From assembly GCF_000725345.1 (NCBI RefSeq), contig NZ_CP008852.1, positions 920,001 to 984,000 on the forward strand: a stretch of 64,000 nucleotides of DNA, in the 5' to 3' direction. The notes under the pieces are model-generated. The model was given only the letters and a program-made list of their open reading frames with translations. It made no database searches and was not told the origin of the DNA. The translations under genes were made by a program, and so were the position numbers. This stretch comes from Pelosinus sp. UFO1 (lineage in GTDB: Bacteria > Bacillota > Negativicutes > DSM-13327). Of the stretch, positions 9,383 to 18,586 are shown piece after piece. Every line of letters starts with the position of its first letter. Position 1 is the first letter of the stretch.

Positions 9383-10468
9383 ATGAAAAATTATGCACAA
9401 TGGATGGCAGACTCTATCATAGCAAGGAAAACAAATTTAACAGATCACTGGGGATATGAATATGGCTTAACTTTAGATGGTTTTATAAAAGTGTGGCAAC
9501 AAACGGGGGACAAGAAATATTTTGATTTTATTGTAACGACAATGGATCATTTTATACAAGAAGATGGCTCAATAAATGGGTATCGCTTAGACGAGTATAA
9601 TATTGATCATTTAAATAACGGAAAAATATTAATAACCTTATATAAGGAAACTGGAAATGAAAAATATAAAAAAGCATTACAGCTCATCAGAAAACAAATC
9701 GATACTCATCCGCGTACCAAGGAAGACGTTTTTTGGCATAAAAATATCTACCCTCATCAAATTTGGTTAGATGGATTGTATATGGGAGCAACATTCTATG
9801 CTGTGTATATAAAAGAGTTTGGAAATATAGCAGAATTTGATGATGTGGCTACCCAGTTTATAATATCTGAGAAAAATTTGAAGGACGAAAAAACAGGTCT
9901 TTTATACCACGCTTGGGACGAGGCAAAAGAACAGCCTTGGGCAGATAAAAAAACAGGATTATCACCACATTTTTGGGTAAGAGCAATGGGCTGGTATGTG
10001 ATGGCATTAGTTGATACATTAGAAGTTTTCCCAGAAGAAAATAAAAATCGGGAAAAACTAGTGACTATATTTAACGATTGTATGCAAGCCTTACTGAAGG
10101 TACAAGACAAAGCTAGTCATGTGTGGTATCAAGTTTTGGATGCGGGAGATCGAAAAGGTAACTATTTAGAATCATCAGGATCATCTATGATCGTATATGC
10201 TTTACTAAAAGGCGTAAGAAAAGGATATCTGCCAGCAAGCTTACAAGAAACTGCAAAACAAGCCTATCAAGGATTAGTTGACGAATTTATCCTAGAAACA
10301 AAAGAAGGATTAATCAATTTAAATAAGGTTTGTTATGTGGCAGGACTAGGGGGAAAAGACAAAAGAGATGGTACCTTTACTTATTATATAAGTGAACCAA
10401 TCATCAGCAATGAGCCAAAAGGTTTAGGTCCGTTTATATTAGCTTCTGCCGAAAAAAAATCATTTTAA
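9383..10468 (+). CDS. GH105-family unsaturated rhamnogalacturonyl hydrolase
   Basis: A 361-residue (alpha/alpha)6-barrel enzyme of the GH88/GH105 (YteR/RhiN) type. It removes the unsaturated galacturonic acid left at the non-reducing end of oligosaccharides by rhamnogalacturonan lyases. Recognisable blocks are WGYEYGLTLDGFIKVWQQTG, the IWLDGLYMGATFYAVY segment and SPHFWVRAMGWYVMALVDTL, which line the active site in the family. No signal peptide, so it acts inside the cell on imported fragments. It follows the LUD gene by 47 bases and is probably cotranscribed with it. Confidence 0.9.
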   Translation: MKNYAQWMADSIIARKTNLTDHWGYEYGLTLDGFIKVWQQTGDKKYFDFIVTTMDHFIQEDGSINGYRLDEYNIDHLNNGKILITLYKETGNEKYKKALQLIRKQIDTHPRTKEDVFWHKNIYPHQIWLDGLYMGATFYAVYIKEFGNIAEFDDVATQFIISEKNLKDEKTGLLYHAWDEAKEQPWADKKTGLSPHFWVRAMGWYVMALVDTLEVFPEENKNREKLVTIFNDCMQALLKVQDKASHVWYQVLDAGDRKGNYLESSGSSMIVYALLKGVRKGYLPASLQETAKQAYQGLVDEFILETKEGLINLNKVCYVAGLGGKDKRDGTFTYYISEPIISNEPKGLGPFILASAEKKSF

Positions 10469-10535
10469 ATTGATCATACTTGTATTGAAATAAATTTTAG
10501 AATAAGTAAGAAATTTAAATAGTTGGAGGTTTATT

Positions 10536-12062
10536 ATGGCTAGAAAAGTAACGCTAAAGAATATTTTGGGCTATGCTTCTGTAAACTTTTTAGGAGGTGG
10601 AGCTCAGTTACTAATATCCTTGTGGCTCATGTATTTTTATACTACGATGTGTAATTTGAGTGCGGTACAAGCTGGTCTTATTTTTACTGTGGCAAGGTTA
10701 TTAGATGCTGTTGGTAATCCCATCATGGGCTTTATAACTGATAACTTTCGCAATACAAGACTGGGGAGAAAGTTTGGTCGAAGAAGATTTTTTATTCTCA
10801 TGGGCGTACCTACCGTAGCGATTGTATACCCTTTATTATGGATTACAGGCCAATCCTTCACTTATTATCTTATTATGAATTTACTATATGAAGCAATATT
10901 CACCATGGTTATTGTTCCCTGTTCCACTTTGCCTGCAGAGATGACGCAGGATGCTGGTGATAAAGCTAAGCTAACGGGAGCAAAACAATTTACTGGTACA
11001 ATCGCCAATTTTATTGCATCCTTTATACCTGGCCAATTTTTTCTAATGTATGGAAAGAATTCTCCAGAAGCCTTTTGGATAACTGGTCTTGTTTATGGAC
11101 TCTTGACAGCCTTTACATTACTATTAGTGTGGGCCTTTACCTTTGAACGTGATCCTAAAGAAGTAGAATATAATAGTAATATCGGCAGTATTTGGTCAAT
11201 TTTACCTCAGATTTGTTCAGATGTAGCATCAAGTATGAGGATTAAAACCTTTAGACTACATTGTGTATTGATGGGGGTAGGCGGTATATTCAAAAATCTA
11301 ACTACTGGCGTGTTTACCTATTTTGTTATATTTGTTTTAATGTTAGACACGGTTGCCACTGCGAAGATAACAAGTGTTATGGCTTTTGTTGCCCCGGTAG
11401 TGTTAATGTTCTATATCGGGACCTGTTATAAGTATGGCGGACCTGTCACTTACAAAATATCTACTATATTTGTTTTTGCGTCATTATTTGGATATTATGC
11501 ATTGACTACAGGGATTTCTACAGGATTGGTAATGATGGTAACTATTTTTGCAATAATCAATACCATAGGGAGAACCGGTATTGATTATGTACCTGTATTT
11601 CAGTTAGCATTTATGGCTGATATAGATGAAGCCGTAACAGGGCAAAGAAGAGAAGGACTTTTTTCTGGAGTTAATTCCCTACTCTCGAAAGTAGCAACTG
11701 CAGTAGAAGCAGCACTCCTTGGCTTTGTGTTACAGGCGTATGGCTTTAAAGCAGGCGTTACTGTGCAACCAGAGAGTGCAATACTTGGAATCACTGTTTT
11801 AACCATAGGTGCTCCATTTATACTACTGGGAATAACATGGATTGCTTCTACTAGACTGAAGTTAAATAAAGAAAGACATAAAATTTTGGTGGATGAAGTT
11901 CATCGGTTAAGAGCCGGCGGTTCTATGAAGGACGCTACAATAGAAGCAAAAACTGCTTTCAAAGAATTAACCGGGTGGGAATATAAAGAATGTTGGGGAA
12001 ACAATAATGTAGTACGTACAAAAATACATAATACTAGTCAAGTGGTGGGAAAATTAGGCTAA
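10536..12062 (+). CDS. GPH-family (MelB-like) sugar:cation symporter
   Basis: A 508-residue, 12-helix secondary transporter. The cytoplasmic loop between helices 2 and 3 has the GPH signature ARLLDAVGNPIMGFITDNF followed by GRKFGRRRFFI. GPH transporters carry glycosides or uronides with Na+ or H+. It is immediately downstream of GH105 and so is a likely second route for uptake of pectic di- or oligosaccharides. The ribosome site TTGGAGG is well placed. A terminator-like hairpin follows. Confidence 0.88.
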   Translation: MARKVTLKNILGYASVNFLGGGAQLLISLWLMYFYTTMCNLSAVQAGLIFTVARLLDAVGNPIMGFITDNFRNTRLGRKFGRRRFFILMGVPTVAIVYPLLWITGQSFTYYLIMNLLYEAIFTMVIVPCSTLPAEMTQDAGDKAKLTGAKQFTGTIANFIASFIPGQFFLMYGKNSPEAFWITGLVYGLLTAFTLLLVWAFTFERDPKEVEYNSNIGSIWSILPQICSDVASSMRIKTFRLHCVLMGVGGIFKNLTTGVFTYFVIFVLMLDTVATAKITSVMAFVAPVVLMFYIGTCYKYGGPVTYKISTIFVFASLFGYYALTTGISTGLVMMVTIFAIINTIGRTGIDYVPVFQLAFMADIDEAVTGQRREGLFSGVNSLLSKVATAVEAALLGFVLQAYGFKAGVTVQPESAILGITVLTIGAPFILLGITWIASTRLKLNKERHKILVDEVHRLRAGGSMKDATIEAKTAFKELTGWEYKECWGNNNVVRTKIHNTSQVVGKLG

Positions 12063-12081
12063 CGTTACCTTTTTAATAAAA

Positions 12082-12130
12082 ATAGCATTTGTAAACCTAG
12101 CAAAAGTGGGTTTTCAAATGCCATTTTTAT
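12082..12130 (+). terminator. Terminator between symporter and esterase
   Basis: AAAATAGCATTTGTAAACC pairs imperfectly with GGGTTTTCAAATGCCATTTT, followed by TTATAT. It ends only about 30 bases before the esterase start, so the esterase may be read by leak-through or from a promoter not resolved here. Confidence 0.65.
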
Positions 12131-12161
12131 ATACAATAATAAAAAAAGAGGAGTTAATAAA

Positions 12162-13148
12162 ATGAAAAAGAATAGAACTTCTGATTTTTTTACAATAGTA
12201 AGTGTTTTTGTTTTTTCCATCTGTATATTGATTCAGGCCGTTATCCCATCGTTTGCTGCAAGCTCACCAGCAACTAATGAAGAGATTTTTCTATGGCCTG
12301 GCGTAGCTCCTGGTTCAGAAGGATTAAATCTTTCTGAAATTGTGAAAGATGAAAGCGAAGATCCAAAGATACAAAGTCGTGGTATTACAAAAATAGTGAA
12401 ACCATCTATTACTGTATTTATGCCTGAGCAAAAGAATGGTATTGCTGCATTAGTTGTTCCAGGTGGCGGTTACACTCAAAATGTTTTTGACAAAGAAGGG
12501 ACTGATATTGCCAAGTGGCTTAATAATATAGGGATTACTGCTTTTGTTTTGAAATCACGTCTACCTGGAGAAGGACATGCTGATGCAAAGCATGTTCCAT
12601 TACAAGATAGCCAAAGGGCACTCAGGATCATTCGCAGTAATGCTGCTCAGTGGGGGCTGAATACACAGAAGGTTGGAGTTGTAGGTTTGTCTTCAGGAGG
12701 ACATCTCGCTTCTATGCTTGGTACTAACTATGATAAAAAAGTATATGTTCCTGTTGACCCTGTCGACGAGGAAAGTGCTAGACCAGATTTTATGGTGCTT
12801 GCTTATCCTCCCGTTTCTACCAATGCACGAATTCCACAAAATGGACCGGAAAAAACTCCATTAAGTCCAATAGCCAAGCAGGAGCTATATGACGAATATC
12901 CAACAGATTTGCAAATAACCAAAGATACACCAAAAACTTTTATTGTTACAGCTGATGATGATCCTAAAGTACCTAGTGAAAATGCAGTCCGCTTTTACAT
13001 GGGGCTTAAGAAAGTTGGAATCCCAGCAGAACTTCATATTTTTATGAATGGTGGTCATGGCTTTGCTATTCGCAATGCCAAAGGTGCAGTAGCAGCATGG
13101 CCGGAACTTTGCCGGGAATGGATGATTGAAATAGGTTTGTTTAAATGA
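12162..13148 (+). CDS. Exported alpha/beta-hydrolase esterase (acetyl-xylan/pectin esterase-like)
   Basis: A 328-residue protein with a classical signal peptide (about 1-33, hydrophobic core VSVFVFSICILIQAV, ending SFA-A). The mature part begins IFLWPGVAPGS, typical of small exported carbohydrate esterases. The oxyanion motif PGGGYT, the nucleophile elbow GLSSGG, an Asp in ADDDPKVP and the terminal His in GGHGFA complete a Ser-Asp-His triad. It probably removes acetyl groups from plant polysaccharides outside the cytoplasmic membrane before degradation; the exact acyl group is not evident. Confidence 0.85.
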   Translation: MKKNRTSDFFTIVSVFVFSICILIQAVIPSFAASSPATNEEIFLWPGVAPGSEGLNLSEIVKDESEDPKIQSRGITKIVKPSITVFMPEQKNGIAALVVPGGGYTQNVFDKEGTDIAKWLNNIGITAFVLKSRLPGEGHADAKHVPLQDSQRALRIIRSNAAQWGLNTQKVGVVGLSSGGHLASMLGTNYDKKVYVPVDPVDEESARPDFMVLAYPPVSTNARIPQNGPEKTPLSPIAKQELYDEYPTDLQITKDTPKTFIVTADDDPKVPSENAVRFYMGLKKVGIPAELHIFMNGGHGFAIRNAKGAVAAWPELCREWMIEIGLFK

Positions 13149-13242
13149 GGTAAGGAGGATCAACCCTTAGCTTTACAGTCAGATTGAGTTAGCTTTGTGA
13201 TAAAAGTAGAACCTGCTTATTTGATTATAATAAGGAAAGTAT

Positions 13243-13287
13243 GTGATCATTTCACAAAAAAACCGAATCGATTTATGAAATGATCAC
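13243..13287. repeat. 12-bp-arm inverted repeat
   Basis: GTGATCATTTCA (13243-13254) and TGAAATGATCAC (13276-13287) are perfect inverted copies separated by 21 bases. No T-run follows. It could be an operator or a transcript-end hairpin of the esterase gene. Confidence 0.6.
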
Positions 13288-13369
13288 AACCATATTCCGT
13301 TGACTGTCTCTAGAAAGTCTGTTATTCTAAAAAAAACATAACAATTCCTGTAAGGGATATAGTCAAAGA

Positions 13370-13418
13370 AGACTGGAAAGCAATGTATATTATATATGCA
13401 TGATTCCAGTCTCTTTTT
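13370..13418 (+). terminator. Intrinsic terminator upstream of aldehyde dehydrogenase
   Basis: AGACTGGA pairs with TCCAGTCT around an AT-rich partly paired interior, followed by CTTTTT. It is one of several hairpins in the 422-bp interval 13149-13570, which holds no recognisable gene. Confidence 0.7.
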
Positions 13419-13421
13419 AAC

Positions 13422-13526
13422 GGAATCAGAAAGTATAACACTTTCTTGATTCCAAGTAAGAACGACTAAGGCTTCTGCCTGCGTCCGAGGACTTGGAACA
13501 AGCCAAGTCTTTTCTTATGGCTACGC
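13422..13526 (+). repeat. Cluster of hairpins, possible structured RNA or intergenic repeat
   Basis: Four adjacent hairpins are visible. GGAATCAGAAAGT pairs with ACTTTCTTGATTCC (13422-13453). AGGC pairs with GCCT around 13469. GACTTGG pairs with CCAAGTC (13490-13509) and is followed by TTTTCTT. CACC and GGTG enclose TTCA around 13527. The segment shares the flank CGACTAAG...AAGTCTT with the structured region at 51184-51312, suggesting a common family. It sits directly before the aldehyde dehydrogenase gene and could act as its leader. Confidence 0.45.
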
Positions 13527-13570
13527 CACCTTCAGGTGCAGTATTCTAAAGAAGATAAGGAGGTAGTAAT

Positions 13571-14989
13571 GTGAAAGAATATGGTTTATTTATTAATGGA
13601 AAGTGGATTGTAACGGAAGAAAAAATTGGTGTAATGAATAAGGCAACAGGCAGTAATAATGCCTTTATTTCTGTAGCGGGCGAAAAAGAGGTAAAAGAGG
13701 CGGTAGATGCTGCCGAAACTGCATTTAAAACAGTAAAAATGGAGCCTTACCAACGTTACGAAATATTGATGAAGGTCAGTCAAATACTGATGGATAATCA
13801 AAGGAAAATGGCAGAGTTCCTGTCTGAAGAGGTAGGAAAGCCTATAAAGGAAGCAATGGCTGAAGTAGCAAGGGCAAAGCAGACACTAATTCTTTCTGCT
13901 GAAGAAGCAAAGCGGATGACTGGCGAAATGGTTCCTCTTGAGGGAGCACCAGGTTGTGGCAACCGTTTGGCTTTTACCATGCGGATGCCTGTGGGGATTG
14001 TTTGCGCCATTACTCCATTTAATTTTCCTCTTAACTTAGCATGTCATAAAATTGGTCCTGCTCTTGCTGCGGGAAATTCTGTCGTGTACAAGCCAGCGAC
14101 CGTTACTCCCCTATCCGCAGTATTTCTATGTGAGATTTTTGCAGAAGCAGGATTGCCTGGAGGTTACCTAAATTTACTGACAGGATCAGGTTCTAAATTG
14201 GGGAAATTTTTGACAGAAGAGCAACGGATTGGATTTTACAGTTTTACAGGCAGTCCAGTTGTTGGTAAACACTTACTGGAAAATGCAGGGTTTCGCCGGG
14301 TGGCTCTTGAATTAGGATCAAACTCGGCAAATATTGTACATCATGATGCAGATAGTAAGGTGACGGCAGAATTGTGCGTCAAGCATGCTTTTGCGAATGC
14401 TGGCCAGGTTTGCATATCTTGCCAGAGGGTGTATGTACACCGTACTATTTACAATGAATTTTGTAGCCAAGCAGTGGCCTATACACAAAACTTCGTAATG
14501 GGTGATCCTCTTGATCCTAAAACTGACATTGGACCCATGATTAGTGAGGCAGAAGCTGCAAGAGCAGAAGAGTGGGTAAAAGAAGCTGTTGCCCAAGGGG
14601 CCAAAATCTTGGCAGGTGGTAAACGGCGTGGAGCTTGGTTTGATCCCACAATTCTCACAGATGTACATCATGATATGAAAATCGTATCGATGGAAGCCTT
14701 TGCTCCTGTTTTTTCTATAATACCTTATGATACGATTGAGGAAGCCATTGCCTTGGTCAATGATTCGATTTATGGGCTGCAAGCCGGTGTGTTTACTAAT
14801 TCTTTAGAGATTGCTAGGTTATGTGCCATGAAAATTGAAACTGGCGGCGTAATTATCAATGATGGTGCAACCTTCAGAACAGATAACATGCCTTATGGCG
14901 GTATTAAGGAAAGTGGCATTGGCAAAGAGGGTCCACAGTATGCTGTTAAAGAGATGACAGAAGAAAAATTGATCGTATTTAAATTTTAG
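13571..14989 (+). CDS. NAD(P)-dependent aldehyde dehydrogenase (lactaldehyde/GAPN-like)
   Basis: A 472-residue aldehyde dehydrogenase superfamily member. The catalytic Cys281 lies in NAGQVCISCQR and the general base Glu247 in ALELGSNSANIV; the cofactor segment ITPFNFPLNLACHKIGPALAAGN is intact. The subgroup includes lactaldehyde, phosphonoacetaldehyde and non-phosphorylating glyceraldehyde-3-phosphate dehydrogenases; sequence alone does not decide. Next to a pectin/rhamnogalacturonan locus, oxidation of L-lactaldehyde from rhamnose is attractive. The start is GTG behind AAGGAGG; an overlapping ATG at 13569 is out of frame and hits a stop at once. Confidence 0.9.
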   Translation: MKEYGLFINGKWIVTEEKIGVMNKATGSNNAFISVAGEKEVKEAVDAAETAFKTVKMEPYQRYEILMKVSQILMDNQRKMAEFLSEEVGKPIKEAMAEVARAKQTLILSAEEAKRMTGEMVPLEGAPGCGNRLAFTMRMPVGIVCAITPFNFPLNLACHKIGPALAAGNSVVYKPATVTPLSAVFLCEIFAEAGLPGGYLNLLTGSGSKLGKFLTEEQRIGFYSFTGSPVVGKHLLENAGFRRVALELGSNSANIVHHDADSKVTAELCVKHAFANAGQVCISCQRVYVHRTIYNEFCSQAVAYTQNFVMGDPLDPKTDIGPMISEAEAARAEEWVKEAVAQGAKILAGGKRRGAWFDPTILTDVHHDMKIVSMEAFAPVFSIIPYDTIEEAIALVNDSIYGLQAGVFTNSLEIARLCAMKIETGGVIINDGATFRTDNMPYGGIKESGIGKEGPQYAVKEMTEEKLIVFKF

Positions 14990-15018
14990 CATTTTAAACA
15001 ACGAGGGGGATGCCTGTT

Positions 15019-16245
15019 ATGATTAGTTGTCGAGAAATCATCAAATTGCCTTCTCTGACCAAGCTTACTACTGTGGCTGGGAAGTCTGGTCTAGATCGAT
15101 TGGTGCGCTGGGTGCATTTTATTGATTTACCGGACGTAATCCCCTGGGTGCAGGGTGGAGAACTATTGATCATAACGGGTATCGGTTTAAACGGTGATGA
15201 AAATAAACTGAAAGAAATTGTTCAAGGAATTATAAAAAAAAAATTAGCTGGGCTAATTGTGAATATCGGTCCTTATATTAAAAAAGTTCCCACGGAAGTT
15301 ATTAATTTGGCAGACCAAGCTGGTTTTCCCATTTTTGAACTTCCTTGGGAGGTAAAACTCATTGAGGTAACTAAAGAAATCTGTGGTCATATTGTTATGA
15401 AGCAGACAGAACAACGCTCCGTAAAGGATTTTCTGGAGCAACTATTGCTTTGTCCTTTGGAAAACCCTGAAGTCTTAATTCAACGAGCGGCTTACTATGG
15501 ATATGATTTGGCGAAGGCTCATCAGGTAGCTATTGTAAGTCCTACCCGCTTAACTGAGTTTTTACAGGGGCGAAAAGCAAAGGATGAAAAAGCCCTGATA
15601 GCTCTTAAATTACGTTTTGAACAAATAATCCAAGAGGTTTTAATGATACACGGTAGGAAAATTCTACAGATGTTGTGGGCAGATAATGTTGTATTATTGA
15701 TGCCTTACGAAAATGAGAGCGCGGGAGTCCAACAAAACATAGATATTTTATCGGAGGTTTTGGAGAGGATTACGAATAAAATGCCAGGTCTCGTAGTTAC
15801 TGCTGGCTTAGGCGGCAGGTTTGAAAGTTTAGAGGCGGCTAGGCAAAGTTATCTTCAGGCCCTTAAAGTGCTACGTTTTGCTGAGCTAAAGACAACCTCT
15901 AAATCCATATATGCGTATGAACAGTTGGGAGTATATAAGCTGTTATTTGAGATTGAGCCTGAAAAGCTGGCAAGGTATTATCAAGAAGTAATGGAACCTA
16001 TCCAGACGTATGATAATAAGCAGCAAATGGACATGGCATCTACCTTATTCGTATATTTTGAGGAAAATTGTAATGCAGTAAAAACTGCCAAGCGTTTGTT
16101 TGTACACCGTAATACCCTTGACTATCGCTTGAAAAAGATTGAAGAAATTACTGGCAGAAGTTTGGATGATCCTTATGATCGTCTTACATTGCAGTTAGGG
16201 GTTATTGTTGGCAGTGAAATGTTTCCTAATAAATTGCAAAAATAA
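15019..16245 (+). CDS. PucR/CdaR-type transcriptional regulator
   Basis: A 408-residue regulator with an N-terminal PucR domain (about 1-125, including GLDRLVRWVHFIDLPDVIPW), a middle CdaR/GGDEF-like domain (about 170-290) and a C-terminal PucR-type helix-turn-helix with the conserved AKRLFVHRNTLDYRLKKIEE motif. Members sense small metabolites and usually activate the neighbouring catabolic gene. It follows the aldehyde dehydrogenase by 29 bases and probably controls it. ATG 15019 is preferred over 15010 because the GAGGGGG site ends at 15009, directly against the first ATG. Confidence 0.88.
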   Translation: MISCREIIKLPSLTKLTTVAGKSGLDRLVRWVHFIDLPDVIPWVQGGELLIITGIGLNGDENKLKEIVQGIIKKKLAGLIVNIGPYIKKVPTEVINLADQAGFPIFELPWEVKLIEVTKEICGHIVMKQTEQRSVKDFLEQLLLCPLENPEVLIQRAAYYGYDLAKAHQVAIVSPTRLTEFLQGRKAKDEKALIALKLRFEQIIQEVLMIHGRKILQMLWADNVVLLMPYENESAGVQQNIDILSEVLERITNKMPGLVVTAGLGGRFESLEAARQSYLQALKVLRFAELKTTSKSIYAYEQLGVYKLLFEIEPEKLARYYQEVMEPIQTYDNKQQMDMASTLFVYFEENCNAVKTAKRLFVHRNTLDYRLKKIEEITGRSLDDPYDRLTLQLGVIVGSEMFPNKLQK

Positions 16246-16251
16246 TAAAAC

Positions 16252-16312
16252 GTAAACCGCTTTAAGATTCCCTGCTTTTTAGAAAGTAAGGATCTTGGAG
16301 CGGTTTATTTTT
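16252..16312. terminator. Bidirectional terminator between convergent regulators
   Basis: AAACCGCT and AGCGGTTT form the base of an imperfect stem-loop, with internal pairs AGAT/ATCT and CTTT/AAAG, followed by TATTTTTA. It lies between the PucR gene and the convergent LysR gene and could serve both. Confidence 0.7.
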
Positions 16313-16314
16313 AC

Positions 16315-17232
16315 TCAACTTTTGCGGCTCAAATCAGGTAATGCGCCTTGATATAATTGAGCCGAATTTTTCATGTCATAATATTTTTTTATATAGTCTA
16401 TAAAAGCATGCACTGCTGATAGTTCTAATGATGAATTCCGGTACAACATCCATGTTCGTCGTAAAACCGGCGTACCATCGCGCCAGTGCAATTTTTGGGT
16501 GTAGAGGGAGTCATGTTCTTTTAATCCAATGAAGGGTAAGATTGCCCACCCAAGACCATGGAGAACCATTTGCCGGCAGGTATCCATACTATCAACCTCC
16601 ATCGTTATATTGGGAGGACAGGGAAAGATTTCATGCCACCAATTTTCTAGCATTTCGTGTAAAGAGGAGTCTGTCCCGTAATTAATTCGCGGAAGTTGAG
16701 GTAAATCGTCAAAATTTATCTCACTCCGTGAGGTAAGGCAAATATGCTCTTCCTGTAGCATGTGTTTTTCTTCTGGCCAGAAATGATCTCCACGTAATAT
16801 TGCTACAGTAAATTCATCTTTTTGCAACATTTTATTAATTTGAGAACTTAAACCAGTTTTTAGGGATATATCCACATCTGGATAGCATTCAAGGAATCCT
16901 TTTAATATCGAGGGAAGTTCATAGTGGGCAAAGATAGCAGAAGTTCCGATACGTAATGTTCCTTGTATTTTATTTTTCATATTCTGAATTCGTTCTTTGG
17001 TTATTGTCAATTGCGATAACATTTTCAGTGCATAGTCCAATAGATATTCGCCTTGATGAGTAAATACAACTCCTGTAGTGTTGCGCAATACGATTTTAGC
17101 TCCGAATTCCTTTTCAAGATTTTTGAGTCGGTAGCTAAGGGCAGGCTGTGAGATGTATAGACGTTCAGCGGCTTTGGTGATATTTTTTTCTTCTGAAATA
17201 GTTCTTAGCATTAGCCAATCTTTATTGTCCAC
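16315..17232 (-). CDS. LysR-family regulator of the citrate lyase operon
   Basis: A 305-residue LysR regulator. The N-terminal winged helix contains NITKAAERLYISQPALSYRLKNLEKEFG, and the remainder is a two-lobed effector domain. It starts with GTG behind a GAGGT site and is transcribed divergently from citD with 179 bases between starts, the classic arrangement for a LysR activator of the opposite operon. The co-inducer is likely a di- or tricarboxylate such as citrate, inferred from the target genes. Confidence 0.9.
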   Translation of the reverse strand: MDNKDWLMLRTISEEKNITKAAERLYISQPALSYRLKNLEKEFGAKIVLRNTTGVVFTHQGEYLLDYALKMLSQLTITKERIQNMKNKIQGTLRIGTSAIFAHYELPSILKGFLECYPDVDISLKTGLSSQINKMLQKDEFTVAILRGDHFWPEEKHMLQEEHICLTSRSEINFDDLPQLPRINYGTDSSLHEMLENWWHEIFPCPPNITMEVDSMDTCRQMVLHGLGWAILPFIGLKEHDSLYTQKLHWRDGTPVLRRTWMLYRNSSLELSAVHAFIDYIKKYYDMKNSAQLYQGALPDLSRKS

Positions 17233-17411
17233 CGTTATTACCTCGCTTTATCAATTTGTAAATAAAAAAAACTTATGGATTATAATAAAATATCAATATT
17301 AGATTTATTGGATACATTATAGTACAATTTTCTTGAAATTAAAAGATTCAGAAGATAATGAAAAAGAGTTAATTAATAAGTCTTTTTTAAAAATAAAGTT
17401 GGAGGTGTCTT

Positions 17412-17702
17412 ATGCTGAAAATAATACAATCTAGTCAAGCTGGCACAGTTGAGTCAAATGATATCTTAATTATTCTTAATCCTGCTGAAGCAGGCAGTGG
17501 AATTAAGATTGATTTGACAAGCCCGGTATTGCAAAAATATGGTCGCCAAATAAAGAATGTCATTCAGGAAGTTTTAAATGGACAAGGAATTGTAGATGCC
17601 GAGGTGTCAGCAAATGATCGGGGGGCATTGGATTGTACTGTTCGAGCTCGTATGATGACAGCAATTGATAGGGCACTACTCAAAGAGGAGGCAAAAGGAT
17701 GA
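17412..17702 (+). CDS. citD: Citrate lyase acyl-carrier (gamma) subunit
   Basis: A 96-residue acyl carrier protein. Ser15 in AGTVESNDI is the expected attachment site of the 2'-(5''-phosphoribosyl)-3'-dephospho-CoA group, and the DRGALDCTVRARM segment near residue 78 matches the family. It carries the acetyl group that is exchanged for citrate in the lyase cycle. It is the first gene of the operon, with a GGAGGTG ribosome site, and overlaps citE by four bases. The genes that make and attach the prosthetic group (citX, citG) and activate it (citC) are not in the window. Confidence 0.95.
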   Translation: MLKIIQSSQAGTVESNDILIILNPAEAGSGIKIDLTSPVLQKYGRQIKNVIQEVLNGQGIVDAEVSANDRGALDCTVRARMMTAIDRALLKEEAKG

Positions 17703-18586
17703 AACTACGCAGAACAATGATGTTTGTACCTGGCAATAATCCAGGCATGTTAATAAATGCTGGTATTTATGGCGCGGATACTATTATCTTTGATTTAGAA
17801 GATTCGGTAGCAATCAGTGAAAAGGATGCTGCTCGTCATTTGGTATATAACGCGATGAAAGCCATTAAATATCCTTGTGAAGTAGCAGTACGAATTAACC
17901 ATATTAGTACTCCTTTTGGCTATAAGGATTTAGAAGTTATTTTAGCAGTAAAACCTGACTTAATTCGCCTACCTAAGTCTGAGACAGCTGCAGATATACA
18001 AGAAATAGATGCTATCATTACTGCTGCAGAGATAAAACATGGATTTGTGCCTGGTAGTATAAAAATGATGGCCGCCATTGAGACGGCTAAAGGTATACGT
18101 AATGCTTTTGAAATTGCTACTGCAAGCCCACGTATGGTGGCGATTGCAATCGGTGGAGAAGACTTCTTAGCAGATTTACAAACTTCTCGGACAAAAGATG
18201 GTAAAGAGTTTTATTCGGCTAGAGGACAGTTGATTTTGGCGGCGCGAGAAGCTGGAATTCATGCCATTGATACGGTATTTGGTGATGTGAATAATGAGGA
18301 AGATTTTATTGCCGAAACTACTCGTATTAAGGAAATGGGATTTGACGGAAAATCTGTGGTTAATCCACGTCAAATTAATATTGCCCATCAAATCTTTATG
18401 CCTACTACGAAGGAAATCGATCATGCGGAAAGAGTGATTACAGCATATAAGGAGTCTTTGGCTCGCAAATCAGGTGTAGTGTCATTAAACGGTAAGATGA
18501 TAGATGTTCCAGTTGTAAAGAGGGCAGAAAGAACTCTTGCTTATGCGAATGCTGCTGGCAAGAACAACGGGAGGGTGAAATTGTGA
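17699..18586 (+). CDS. citE: Citrate lyase beta subunit (citryl-ACP lyase)
   Basis: A 295-residue HpcH/HpaI-type TIM barrel that splits citryl-ACP into acetyl-ACP and oxaloacetate. Typical segments are RRTMMFVPGNNPGM at the N terminus, IIFDLEDSVAISEKDAAR with metal-linked acids, and IAIGGEDFLADLQTSRT. It is full length and lies between citD and citF with four-base overlaps on both sides, so a 1:1:1 complex can be produced by coupled translation. Confidence 0.95.
   Translation: MKLRRTMMFVPGNNPGMLINAGIYGADTIIFDLEDSVAISEKDAARHLVYNAMKAIKYPCEVAVRINHISTPFGYKDLEVILAVKPDLIRLPKSETAADIQEIDAIITAAEIKHGFVPGSIKMMAAIETAKGIRNAFEIATASPRMVAIAIGGEDFLADLQTSRTKDGKEFYSARGQLILAAREAGIHAIDTVFGDVNNEEDFIAETTRIKEMGFDGKSVVNPRQINIAHQIFMPTTKEIDHAERVITAYKESLARKSGVVSLNGKMIDVPVVKRAERTLAYANAAGKNNGRVKL

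Noticed and set aside
14318-14782. 154-codon frame on the minus strand inside the aldehyde dehydrogenase gene
   Set aside because: It is fully contained in a clear enzyme gene, has no recognisable domain and no ribosome site context.
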